Of a stretch of 64,000 nucleotides of DNA, positions 8,337 through 17,379 are shown piece by piece. Both the position numbers and the translations under genes were made by a program. A model generated the notes under the pieces. The model was not told the DNA's origin and did not search any database. It saw nothing but the letters and a program-made list of their open reading frames with translations. Source of the DNA: Suttonella indologenes (lineage in GTDB: Bacteria; Pseudomonadota; Gammaproteobacteria; Cardiobacteriales; Cardiobacteriaceae); the NCBI RefSeq assembly GCF_900460215.1, contig NZ_UHIA01000004.1:224501-288500 (forward strand), given 5' to 3'. Numbering within the stretch: position 1 is the stretch's first letter; every line of letters begins with the position of its first letter.

Positions 8337-8788
8337 AGACTCATCTCCGAAAAATCAATTTCAAATTTGTATTCAGATGCTTTAGGATCTAAGTAAATCC
8401 CTGATCCACGATTAACATTCATTGCTTTAGTAAACGTGTTGATAAAGATATTCTTATCAAATTTACTTGTATTTAACAACTCCACATTTCTAACTATGAA
8501 ATAGTATGTTTGTTCTTTATTGAATTTAGCTTTAGGAGTTATAGTTTCAACTCGAATAAGAGAGTCACTGAAAAAAAATATAAACCAACGCCTTAAATAC
8601 TCACCATATTTTTTCTCAAGATCATCTGAATACATGTCTTGCCTTTCCTTCTTTTCCAAGAAAAGTAAACTGTGTTCTTTTTCATCAATTGTTAAATTTC
8701 TTACATTAAAAAACTTTTTAAGAAAACCATATTGAACTTCATAGAGAACTCGATTTTCTTGTGGGATTTCAACATTTACATAATTCAT
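8333..8788 (-). CDS. Hypothetical protein, 151 aa
   Basis: A soluble, charged, Phe/Tyr-rich protein beginning MNYVNVEIPQENRVLYEVQY. No signal peptide or membrane segment is visible and I do not recognise a family. AGAAAGAG lies upstream of the ATG. It is translationally coupled to the truncated gene downstream (ATGA overlap) and follows the 227-residue unknown at 8852-9535 on the same strand, so the three probably formed one small operon in the donor. A toxin-immunity arrangement is conceivable, without proof. Confidence 0.6.
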   Translation of the reverse strand: MNYVNVEIPQENRVLYEVQYGFLKKFFNVRNLTIDEKEHSLLFLEKKERQDMYSDDLEKKYGEYLRRWFIFFFSDSLIRVETITPKAKFNKEQTYYFIVRNVELLNTSKFDKNIFINTFTKAMNVNRGSGIYLDPKASEYKFEIDFSEMSL

Positions 8789-8851
8789 AAATACTCTTTC
8801 TGTAATTTAATTGTTTATTTTTTAAAAACTTAAGTTAGATATTGATTGTAG

Positions 8852-9535
8852 CTAGCTAATTTTCATAGTTATCTTGCTCATTGGTATCGCACATTCCATA
8901 ACTACCTTCGCTGCAATACTTGGAGCTAATACACTTTTTGATTGATCTATGAAACTTTGAATAGCAAGTCCAAAAGCAACTCCCCAATCATTAGTAGGAA
9001 CAGGTAATACATCTAAAATTTCAAGCTTAATTGGTAACCAGAATTTTAATAACTCTTTTGGTAAGTAGGGTACTAAAAGTCCTCTAGGTAAACGGGGTTT
9101 ACCAAACTCAAGTGTTCCAATGGATTCAGTTGTATGTGTAACCATTTCATCGATATCAGGTAAATTTTCGTTATAAGATTGGACTGCACCACCCACTAAT
9201 GACCAAATTGAAAAACTATTTTCAATCAATGGTCTATTTATAGCCCTTCCATATAAATAAGTATTACCATTTCTATCATTAACACTCATTATAGAGTCTT
9301 GAGCAACTTCGTCGTTATTTTTTAGATTTAATAAAGCACTCTGTTGACATGCATATCCTGCTAATGAACCCAATGTTGCAAAAACAGTTTCTACGTTCAC
9401 TTCTTTGTCATCCGCTAAATAAGATTGAACTTTTGATAAAATTGCAGGCGAAGCAATCTTTGCCGCAATATATGGGTCTTGATCTTGTTTTTCTTTAATC
9501 TTGTTTTGTAATGCTATCAATGCTGTATCTGACAT
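8852..9535 (-). CDS. Hypothetical protein, 227 aa
   Basis: The start is taken as the ATG at 9535 (MSDTALIALQNKIKEKQ) because GAGG lies just upstream; the longer frame would begin inside IS630. The N-terminal third is helical and charged; the centre has weakly hydrophobic stretches (VFATLGSLAGYACQQ, FSIWSLVGGAVQSY) and the C terminus is AFGLAIQSFIDQSKSVLAP.... I do not recognise the family. IS630 copy 1 has landed immediately upstream, so the native promoter has been cut off. Confidence 0.6.
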   Translation of the reverse strand: MSDTALIALQNKIKEKQDQDPYIAAKIASPAILSKVQSYLADDKEVNVETVFATLGSLAGYACQQSALLNLKNNDEVAQDSIMSVNDRNGNTYLYGRAINRPLIENSFSIWSLVGGAVQSYNENLPDIDEMVTHTTESIGTLEFGKPRLPRGLLVPYLPKELLKFWLPIKLEILDVLPVPTNDWGVAFGLAIQSFIDQSKSVLAPSIAAKVVMECAIPMSKITMKIS

Positions 9536-9549
9536 ATTTTTTACCTCTA

Positions 9550-10647
9550 AGTAATCCGACAAAATTAAATAATTACATTATTAAACTGTTTAAAGTTCAA
9601 GTTTAACGTTGAACCGATATTAGCAAAAACACGATTTACACCGTAACGCAGTGAATCGAAATCGACATAATCACACGGTCTAAGCCAGCCTTGTTTTATC
9701 TCTTTCCACAGACGCTCAATGATATTAAGCTGTGGGCTGTAAGGCGGTAAATAAAAGATAAACAAACCACGCTGTTGCCAAATCTTTAAGCGCTTTTGAA
9801 TCACTTTGGCAGTATGGACTCTGGCATTATCTAATACAAGTACCGTGTATTTGTTAATTTTTAATGATATCTCATCAATAAAGGTAAGTATATCATTAGC
9901 CATCATATTCGTTTCGCTTAGTTGGTAGTGAAACTGCATGGTTCTTGAGAGTAAGCCAAAACAGTTAATACCTTTACCCCATTGCACAGGAATGCTGATG
10001 TTTTCATCCTTGTGTTGCCAACCATAGGGTACATAGCCTGTTTGACTGATTTTGGTTTCATCACCATAATACAGGTCGATGTCGCTGTTTTGGCTTAAGT
10101 TCTCAAGTATGGCAAGTTGCTGTTTTTTTAAGTTGGTATAGTTTTAGGTGACATTGCCCTTTTAGTCGCATTCGGATGCGTTTGTAGGTGTAGCCAATAC
10201 TTTTAAAAAACGCTCAAGGGTGCGTTGGCTAAATTGTTTACCTGTTTGCTCAGTGAGTTCATCCATAATGAGTTTAACTCGTTGGCGTTCTCGGCTAATA
10301 CAGTCTTTGACGATTTGTTCATGCTCATGGGTGAGTATGGCTTTTCTGCCTTGTCCTGGTTTAGTCTGTAACCCTTGTATGCCATGTTCACGATAGCGTT
10401 TGACCCAGTTATAGACACTTTGGATGTTGGTGTCTAGTATGTTGGCTATATCTTTAGCTTTGTAGCCTTGGCTTTTGAGTAGGATGAGATGACATCGTTG
10501 TCGATAGACTGCTGTTTCGCCTAGTTTGTAGCCTTGCTCAAGTGCTTGTTTTTGAGTGTCTGTTAGTTCAATGGTGTTGATTTTCATTTGTGTTTAATGT
10601 TATAATGGGTAGTTGATAATATCATAACATTAATTTGGCGGATTACT
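9550..10647 (-). mobile_element. IS630-family element, copy 1
   Basis: The ends AGTAATCCGAC...and...GGCGGATTACT are inverted repeats, each flanked by TA (9548-9549 and 10648-10649), the IS630 target duplication. A second copy in the same orientation lies at 15737-16797. The two bracket the siderophore gene block like the arms of a composite transposon. Confidence 0.9.
9565..10587 (-). pseudogene. IS630 transposase copy 1, frameshifted
   Basis: The first frame (10587-10162) holds the helix-turn-helix part (KAKDIANILDTNIQSVYNWV). A -1 shift at the slippery T TTA AAA joins it to the catalytic frame, which is a plausible programmed event because both copies have it. A second shift at a run of seven A near 10125 is a lesion. 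The catalytic frame has GDETKISQTGY (Asp 1), LVLDNARVHTAK (Asp 2) and PPYSPQLNIIERLWKEIKQ (Glu). Probably inactive. Confidence 0.8.
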
Positions 10648-10648
10648 T

Positions 10649-10753
10649 ATATTGCCTCATCACAAAGACACTCACCAAATTGATAGCGTAATTATGGATA
10701 TTGTTAATGATTTACAAAACCAATCCTCTTTCGACTGTGATAGCGACCTATGA
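10649..10753 (+). pseudogene. 3' end of an upstream siderophore gene, perhaps a BasG-like decarboxylase
   Basis: A frame open from the IS630 edge reads LPHHKDTHQIDSVIMDIVND and ends at a TGA that overlaps the ATG of the first ABC transporter gene. It is the C terminus of a gene whose body was lost at the IS. In acinetobactin clusters the gene before barA is basG, a PLP-dependent histidine decarboxylase; the surviving tail is compatible with such a protein but too short to prove it. Confidence 0.4.
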
Positions 10754-12390
10754 AAGCTAACAACTTATATGAAATTTTAACGAATCCGAAAATTAAGCCT
10801 ATTTTATATCCATTAAGAATAAAATTATTTTTGAGTGTTTTATTTGCTTGCATTAGTGGCGTGGCTATGGTACTAGGATTCTGGAGCATTGTTAAGCTGA
10901 TAGCTAATAAGCATCTTTATTGGTTAATAGTTAGTGTGGTATTGTGGTTTATAGGGGCAGTATCTACAGGATTGGTATCTTATATTTCCCATTCTGCTGA
11001 GGCAACTTTCTCAATTACGATGCGTCAACTTATCATTGAACACATGGTAAGACTGCCTGCAAGTAGGTTAGCTATTCAAGACAATAATGACTTAAAAAAG
11101 TTAATTAAAGAAGACATTGATAGTTTACATCATCTATTGGCACATTTGCCAAATGAATTGGTAGCATTTTTTATCGTACCAATATTGTCAATTTCCTTGT
11201 TACTAACAATGGTTGGATGGCAATCTTTATGGGTTTTATTACCAGCGATTCTTGCATCATTATATTACCTTGTTATTGTGCCCAGAGTAACAGCCCGTGA
11301 TGGTACAGCTCGAATGCAAGTCATGGGAGATATTATCACGGCGGTGGATGACTACACACGAGGTATTCGTGTCCATCGAATATTTAATGGTTGGCAAGGT
11401 CAATCATTTGCATTAAAAAACTATGACCATGCAACGATGACATTTAGTCAAAATATGGTCATGTGGGTGAGTAAAGTCGCAACCATGGCTGGGCTAGCGG
11501 TATCTTTGTTACAAGCTATAGCAACTTTCGCCATTGCCTATGTGGTTGCTTACGACTACGACACTTCAACTTTGGCAGCAACCTTGTTTTTTAGCTTGGC
11601 ATTTGTCACTCCTGCACTTAAGTTAGGTCATGGCTTAGACTATGTTGCTACTGCAAAAAATTCTGCTCAGCGATTAATTCATTTCTTAAATCAACCAATT
11701 TTAGATATGGGTAAAGAATCTGTTATTGGTGACTTATCAAAGGCTTGCAAGGTTCATATTGTTCAGGGTCAATTAATCTTTCAAGACAGAATATTATTTG
11801 AAAATCTTAGTTACCAATTCGTACCTAGAACTATGACTGCCATTACTGCACCAAGTGGTACAGGTAAAACCATGCTATTACAAGTACTAGCAGGGTTTGA
11901 ACCTCTAACTAAGGGAACGGTCTATATTAATGACTATCCACTTTTGACAATAGATAGCCAAAGTCGTCAAGAAGTTATTTTGTTTATTCCTCAAGGTGGC
12001 GATATCATACCTTTAACGGTTAAGGATAATTTAAAAATGGTTAATGATTCAGTGACAGATGACATGCTTACCTTGGCTCTAAATAGAGTTAGACTTGACG
12101 TTCAATTAGATAGTCCAGTTCACCTATTATCAGGCGGTGAACGTCAACGTCTATGTGTTGCCAAAACATTTCTTTCAAATGCCCATATTATTTTGCTAGA
12201 TGAACCAACTAGTGCATTAGATGCTGATAATGCTCACCAATTGATGAATGAATTACGTACTCATATTATCACCAACAACAAAACTTTAATCGTAGTAACA
12301 CATGATAAAACAATTATAGCTAGTGCAGATAACCACATAAATTTAGGTGGTTATACGCCTATCAAGCAAAATAAAAAGGTTATCTGTTAA
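10750..12390 (+). CDS. ABC exporter half-transporter, BarA-like (siderophore efflux)
   Basis: A 546-residue fused membrane-ATPase half-transporter. About six membrane helices occupy residues 20-300. The ATPase domain has a Walker A variant APSGTGKT (first Gly replaced by Ala), the signature LLSGGERQR and Walker B IILLDEPTSALD. It overlaps the next gene by one base (TAATG), so the two subunits likely form a heterodimer. The order exporter-exporter-thioesterase-isochorismate synthase matches barA-barB-basH-basJ of acinetobactin loci, where the pair exports the siderophore; the YbtP/YbtQ type is the nearest alternative. AT-rich codon use marks it as foreign to this genome. Confidence 0.75.
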   Translation: MKANNLYEILTNPKIKPILYPLRIKLFLSVLFACISGVAMVLGFWSIVKLIANKHLYWLIVSVVLWFIGAVSTGLVSYISHSAEATFSITMRQLIIEHMVRLPASRLAIQDNNDLKKLIKEDIDSLHHLLAHLPNELVAFFIVPILSISLLLTMVGWQSLWVLLPAILASLYYLVIVPRVTARDGTARMQVMGDIITAVDDYTRGIRVHRIFNGWQGQSFALKNYDHATMTFSQNMVMWVSKVATMAGLAVSLLQAIATFAIAYVVAYDYDTSTLAATLFFSLAFVTPALKLGHGLDYVATAKNSAQRLIHFLNQPILDMGKESVIGDLSKACKVHIVQGQLIFQDRILFENLSYQFVPRTMTAITAPSGTGKTMLLQVLAGFEPLTKGTVYINDYPLLTIDSQSRQEVILFIPQGGDIIPLTVKDNLKMVNDSVTDDMLTLALNRVRLDVQLDSPVHLLSGGERQRLCVAKTFLSNAHIILLDEPTSALDADNAHQLMNELRTHIITNNKTLIVVTHDKTIIASADNHINLGGYTPIKQNKKVIC

Positions 12391-14021
12391 TGTTTAGCTC
12401 TATACACAAATTTTTTCGATATATCGTTATTTCTTTGCCACCACTTGCTCATAAGCGATTATTAGTTGTTAGTATTGGATGGCTGTCGGTCGCTTTAGCA
12501 GAAGCAATTGCTTATACGGTATTGTCATTTTCAATCTTGAATAATTTATCACCTTTTAATGTGCTTGTGTCTGCTACTATAGCCGTATTACTTACTGTTT
12601 TAGTGAGTCGGCAGGGTTACTTGACAGGTGTTAGGCTCGCAGGTGATTTATATCAAGGCTTGGGAACAGCATTAGCTTCTGCCAAACTATCATGGCTTAA
12701 TCAAGCCAACCGCACTAAAGTTGCAAGTATGGCGGGAAAAAGTATCCCTCAATTTATGAGCATTCCCGCCCATCAGTTACAAATGTTTATTCATTCACCA
12801 AGTTTAGCGTTGTTTTTGATCGTAAGTTTAGGGTGGTTGACAGAAAAAACAGTTGCAATTTGGGCATTTGGTCTGCTTTTTTTCTCATTTGCTCTACAAT
12901 GGTATGGTCAGTTTCTTTTATTAAGGGTAGATAAAAATCGGAATCAACTTGAATTGCTTACTAATCAATCAATACTTAATTTCGTAGAACACATTGAGCT
13001 GCTACGAACATCTAAAGGCATAGATGGAGCTGTGCAACCATTGAAAAATGAATGGCTACGTCAAAGTGATAGTTTTAGCCGTATTAATTCAATAGCAGCT
13101 CTAGCAACAGGTATTTCATTATTTGCTAGTGTACTCCCGACTGCAGGTTTAATTGGTTATTTATGGTTTGCAGGTGTCAGAATAGAGACACAAATCTTAG
13201 CTATAATTGTGCTTATTACAAGGGCGGCAGCTCCCCTTGAACAATTGGCTACCGCTACTTTCAGTATTAATGACATAAAACATTTATTCTCAGAATATAG
13301 CCAATTATATTATATACCGTCATTGAATGAACCTGATAATACAGTTGTATCGCACACTTTAAGTACCTATCAAACACTTGAAGATAGAAAGAAATTTGAA
13401 ATTACCATCCATCAAGTAAACCACTCACCAATCCTAAGCAATATCAATCTTATTATCCCCTACCAAACCCATCTCCAAATTACAGGTAAAAGTGGCAGTG
13501 GTAAAAGCACTTTACTTGAATTAATACTACGTTTTGATGATCCAAAAGAAGGATATATTTGTTTGGGTGGTATTCGATTATCAGAATTTCCCTATGATGA
13601 ACTTGTCAAACATATTGCTTACGTGCCACAAGAACCTATTATTTTTACAGGTACATTGGCTGAAAATATTCGTATTGGAAAGCCACAGGCCACAGATGAA
13701 GAAATTGAGAATGTTGCAAAGCAAGTAGCTTTGACAGACCTGATTCAACGTTCTCCTGACGGTATCTATTACCATGTAGGTAGGCAGGGAACAGCGTTAT
13801 CTGGTGGCGAACGTCAAAGGGTAGCACTAGCAAGAGCTATAATAAAGAATGCCCCTATTTTAATTATAGATGAAGGGACTTCAGCCCTTGATGAAGGCAC
13901 AGAAGTTGAGGTAGTAAAAAACATAAATAAACTTAATTCCACAGTTATTTTTGTTACCCATCGCCTATCAGATATTTGGAAGACTGATAAAATTTATGAC
14001 CTAAGTAATAGGACAATTTGA
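12390..14021 (+). CDS. ABC exporter half-transporter, BarB-like (siderophore efflux)
   Basis: A 543-residue partner of the preceding gene. The N-terminal half is a membrane domain; the C-terminal ATPase has a canonical Walker A TGKSGSGKST, the signature LSGGERQRVALARAI and Walker B ILIIDEGTSALDEG, with Gly where most ABC proteins have Pro. The different ATP sites of the two halves fit an asymmetric heterodimer. Start codon overlap with the upstream gene implies coupled translation. It appears intact, unlike the biosynthetic genes beyond it. Confidence 0.75.
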   Translation: MFSSIHKFFRYIVISLPPLAHKRLLVVSIGWLSVALAEAIAYTVLSFSILNNLSPFNVLVSATIAVLLTVLVSRQGYLTGVRLAGDLYQGLGTALASAKLSWLNQANRTKVASMAGKSIPQFMSIPAHQLQMFIHSPSLALFLIVSLGWLTEKTVAIWAFGLLFFSFALQWYGQFLLLRVDKNRNQLELLTNQSILNFVEHIELLRTSKGIDGAVQPLKNEWLRQSDSFSRINSIAALATGISLFASVLPTAGLIGYLWFAGVRIETQILAIIVLITRAAAPLEQLATATFSINDIKHLFSEYSQLYYIPSLNEPDNTVVSHTLSTYQTLEDRKKFEITIHQVNHSPILSNINLIIPYQTHLQITGKSGSGKSTLLELILRFDDPKEGYICLGGIRLSEFPYDELVKHIAYVPQEPIIFTGTLAENIRIGKPQATDEEIENVAKQVALTDLIQRSPDGIYYHVGRQGTALSGGERQRVALARAIIKNAPILIIDEGTSALDEGTEVEVVKNINKLNSTVIFVTHRLSDIWKTDKIYDLSNRTI

Positions 14022-14024
14022 AAC

Positions 14025-14089
14025 CGTTCCTGGTGATCTTGTCGAACCATAATGGTTTTCCTACCCTTCGACAGACTCAGAACGAGCGG
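14025..14089. repeat. Imperfect intergenic palindrome
   Basis: CGTTCCTGGTGATCTTGTCG and AACCATAATGGTTTTC are followed by CTTCGACAGACTCAGAACG, giving an imperfect inverted repeat of the widespread CGTTC(G)TGGTGA..TTGTCGAAC type. It sits between the exporter genes and the thioesterase gene and could act as a transcript-stabilising or attenuating hairpin. Confidence 0.55.
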
Positions 14090-14141
14090 AAAACCTTAAA
14101 TAATTTTCATTTACTTATCTTAACTATTTTGAGGTATAGCT

Positions 14142-14909
14142 TTGCAACATACACAATGTAACTTGTTTTGTTTGCCACCTGCAGGTAGTAGTGCCAGTAT
14201 CTACGCTAATTGGAAAAAACAATAGATTCTAGAATTAATGTAGTGTCTATTGACTATCCTGGTCATGGCTCGAAAATGAATGAGCCTTTATTAAAAGACT
14301 CCAATTATTTGGCAAACAAAATTTCAAAATATATATCAGAATATTCTGATTTACCTTATATTATTTTTGGTCATAGCCTTGGTGGTGCTTTAATTTGGAA
14401 AGTGTTGCCTAATCTTTATCATTGTCATGTCATTGATAAACTGATGTTTATAGTAATTAGTGGTCGTCCTATTAATAAAGGAATGCAACATCTTCAATAT
14501 CATACCCCCCCCAAGTGATGAGCAAATTTTATTTCACTTAAAGCGTTATGGAAATTTTCCCAATGAAATTTTATACAACAGCGATGCTCTAGCATTTTTT
14601 CTTCATATCATTCGCCATGATTTTGAGATAAGCAATCAGTTAATCAAAGAATCTATTGAAAAAACTAACATACCTTTGGCTGTATTTTATGGTAAGCATG
14701 ACCCTGATATAGTAGATGTAGATATGATGTATGAATGGGAACAATATACTGAACAGTGGTTAGGTTGCACATCTTTTAATGGAGGACATTTTTATTTTAT
14801 TAATCATGAGGAAAGAGAAAAACTTTTGAAGAAGCTAACTTTTATGGTACTTAACTACAAAAAAATTAATAATCTTACAAATAATATTGATAATCATTAT
14901 CATTTGTAA
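14142..14909 (+). pseudogene. Type II thioesterase, BasH-like, with two frameshifts
   Basis: The TTG at 14142 with GAGG upstream begins QHTQCNLFCLPPAGSSASIY, then a run of A near 14205 shifts the frame. The middle segment has the nucleophile motif FGHSLGGAL, and a run of eight C at about 14506-14513 restores the original frame, giving LPLAVFYGKHDPDIV-like and NGGHFYF (catalytic His) segments. Rejoined, it is a normal thioesterase of about 250 residues that would release misloaded acyl groups from a siderophore NRPS. Both lesions are in homopolymers, so slippage, phase variation or sequencing error are all possible. Confidence 0.75.
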
Positions 14910-14944
14910 TAATATTATAGGAAATAACGTCTTATATACTAGCA

Positions 14945-15077
14945 TAATGCCAGTCAGTTAAGGAAAAATTTGGTGGTAAATTGATTTTCTCTAAAATAAA
15001 TATCCGCATAAATAGCGACTTTTAAAAAATGAAAGTTTTCAAGAATTGCTCTAAAATCTCTTAACTGACTGGCATTA
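14945..15077. repeat. MITE-4, 133 bp with 13 bp direct flanks
   Basis: TAATGCCAGTCAGTTAAG at the left is exactly inverted as CTTAACTGACTGGCATTA at the right. The element is flanked on both sides by TTATATACTAGCA (14932-14944 and 15078-15090), a perfect direct repeat expected of a target duplication. The interior is non-coding. No matching transposase is in the window. Confidence 0.85.
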
Positions 15078-15115
15078 TTATATACTAGCAAGCATATTAG
15101 AGCTCTCAAAAAATT

Positions 15116-15736
15116 ATGAATATATACAACATATTATCTTTGGAAAATTTATACAATAAAAATATTCCTATTTTTCAACACCTGCACATCATATATTGGG
15201 GCTGAATTATATTAGCACTATCTGTACGCCTGCTAGTGATTGGCAGAAATTACATGAGGATATTGAAAGAAAATTTTTGAATATTAAAAAACATAGTTGT
15301 GTTCAAAACAGCAATCCTATTATGATTGGTTGTATACCTTTTGATACCAATCAACCTTGTTCACTTCATTTTTATGAAGACCACATAAATTCAAAGAGCA
15401 AATTTTTTAGCAATGTTACAGACTCAAAAGTTCCAAAACTTCTTAAAAAACAATCTCTAGTCGATGTGGGTAAATTTAAAAATACTGTTGAAAAATGCAA
15501 ATCGAAATTTCAAAACACTAAATTAGAAAAAATTGTTCTGTCTCAAGCTATTGATTATTGGTTTGAGGCACCATTACAACCTGAATGCTTTATTCGGAAT
15601 TTATTACAAAAAAACTCTAACGCATATAATTTTATTTTACCTCTAAAAGATTGTTTTTTTATTTTTGGTGCGAGCCCTGAGTTGCTAATATCAAAGCAAG
15701 GTAATTATATCCATAGTAATCCATTAGCTGGTTCTA
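15116..15736 (+). pseudogene. Isochorismate synthase, BasJ/EntC-like, frameshifted and truncated by IS630
   Basis: The ATG at 15116 opens MNIYNILSLENLYNKN; a missing T in the T-run at 15171-15175 shifts the frame, after which the EntC-like sequence is clear: NPIMIGCIPFDTNQPCSLHF, LEKIVLSQAIDYW and FGASPELLISK...NPLAGS. This is the first half of the chorismate-binding enzyme that makes isochorismate for 2,3-dihydroxybenzoate siderophores. It ends at the IS630 edge; the catalytic C-terminal half is gone and unrelated DNA follows the element. It is non-functional. Confidence 0.85.
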
Positions 15737-16797
15737 AGTAATCCGACAAAATTAAATAATTACATTATTAAACCGTTTAAAGTTCAAGTTTAACGTTGAA
15801 TCGATATTAGCAAAAACACGATTTACACCGTAACGCAGTGAATCGAAATCGACATAATCACACGGTCTAAGCCAGCCTTGTTTTATCTCTTTGCATAAAC
15901 GCTCAATAATATTAAGCTGTGGACTGTAAGGGGGTAGATAAAAGATAAACAAACCACGCTGTTGCCAAATCTTTAACCGCTTTTGAAGCACTTTGGCAGT
16001 ATGGACTCTGGCATTATCTAATACAAGTACCGTGTATTTGTTAATTTTTAATGATATCTCATCAATAAAGGTAAGTATATCATTAGCCGTTATATTCGTT
16101 TCGCTTAGTTGGTAATGAAACTGCATGGTTCTTGAGAGTAGACCAAAACAGTTAATACCTTTACCCCGTTGCACAGGAATGCTGATGTTTTCATCCTTGT
16201 GTTGCCAACCATAGGGTACATAGCCTGTTTGACTGATTTTGGTTTCATCGCCGTAGTATAGGTCGATGTGGTTGTTTTGGTTTAAGCTTTCAAGCATCGC
16301 AAATTGCCCTTTTGGTCGCATTCGGATGCGTTTGTAGGTGTAGCCAATACTTTTAAAAAACGCTCAAGGGTGCGTTGGCTAAATTGTTTACCTGTTTGTT
16401 CAGTCAGTTCGTCCATGATGAGTTTGATCCGTTGGCGTTCCTGATTGATGCAGTTTTTGACGATTTGTTCATGCTCATGGGTGAGTATGACTTTTCTGCC
16501 TTGTCCTAGTTTGGTTTGTAGTCCTTGTATGCCATGCTCTCGGTAGCGTTTGACCCAGTTATAGACACTTTGGATGTTGGTGTCTAGTATGTTGGCTATA
16601 TCTTTAGCTTTGTAGCCTTGGCTTTTGAGTAGGATGAGATGACATCGTTGTCGATAGACTGCTGTTTCGCCTAGTTTGTAGCCTTGCTCAAGTGCTTGTT
16701 TTTGAGTGTCTGTTAGTTCAATGGTGCTGATTTTTATTTGTGTTTAGTGTTATAATGGGTAGTTGATAATATCATAATATTAATTTGTCGGATTACT
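15737..16797 (-). mobile_element. IS630-family element, copy 2
   Basis: Same ends as copy 1 (AGTAATCCGACAAAATTAA left, TTAATTTGTCGGATTACT right) with TA on both sides (15735-15736, 16798-16799). It is about 37 bp shorter than copy 1 through an internal deletion in the transposase gene. It truncates the isochorismate synthase gene. Confidence 0.9.
15752..16736 (-). pseudogene. IS630 transposase copy 2, defective
   Basis: The expected start codon is ATA (ATG in copy 1). The HTH half is otherwise present, joined through the same T TTA AAA slip site to a catalytic half of about 190 residues with GDETKISQTGY, LVLDNARVHTAK and NIIERL. A short stretch just before GDE is deleted relative to copy 1. 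Probably inactive. Confidence 0.75.
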
Positions 16798-16799
16798 TA

Positions 16800-17195
16800 T
16801 TACTCGCCTGTTACCATGGCAATAAATTCAGCTTCTGTTAATTTTGGCGTGTCATTAGCAAGCTCATAATAGCCCGCTTTTTTATCAATAAAGATTTGTG
16901 ATTTCAATTTAAAATCCACCTCATCAAACAATCCTGCCGAAACATAATAATTATCCGTGCCAAACTGATGAAAATACAGATGACTGCCACAAGTTTTGCA
17001 AAATGCTCGCTCACCCCATTCAGCACTCTGATAAGTGCTGATGTGGTCGGTATCATTGGTTTTTATGCTCTGCACCATTACCGTAAAACCTGCCGAACCG
17101 CCCCATTTACGGCAGTTATTGCAATGGCAAGCGTGAATTTCTTGATTGTCCGCTGTTTCAATGGTAACGGCTTTACATAAACATTGAGCTTTCAT
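16800..17195 (-). CDS. GFA-family zinc protein (glutathione-dependent formaldehyde-activating enzyme/centromere V type)
   Basis: A 131-residue single-domain protein. Zinc ligands are visible as CLCKAV near the start, CHCNNCRKWGGS in the first third and FCKTCGSHLYF in the middle, the standard GFA pattern. Members bind zinc and in some cases glutathione; the physiological substrate here is unknown. The IS630 copy 2 edge lies only a few bases after the stop, and the gene shares the island's AT-rich composition. Confidence 0.85.
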   Translation of the reverse strand: MKAQCLCKAVTIETADNQEIHACHCNNCRKWGGSAGFTVMVQSIKTNDTDHISTYQSAEWGERAFCKTCGSHLYFHQFGTDNYYVSAGLFDEVDFKLKSQIFIDKKAGYYELANDTPKLTEAEFIAMVTGE

Positions 17196-17254
17196 GGATT
17201 TTCCTTTTTGGATTAACAGTTAATGTTTTAAATTATGATTTAAAACGCATCATC

Positions 17255-17379
17255 TTAACTTCTAAGATTTTTTACCGCAATGCGGTCAGCTTGTTTTCTA
17301 TCTCGCTCTGGCATCATCATCGGCTGATACACCCCTTCTTTTAATTTATCAAATAACTCATCGCGTTCACTAGGGATAA
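17255..17379 (-). pseudogene. C-terminal gene fragment cut by IS982
   Basis: A frame open to the IS982 edge reads IPSERDELFDKLKEGVYQPM and ends AVKNLRS before a stop at 17255. It is the tail of a helical, charged protein whose body has been lost. I do not recognise the family. Confidence 0.4.
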
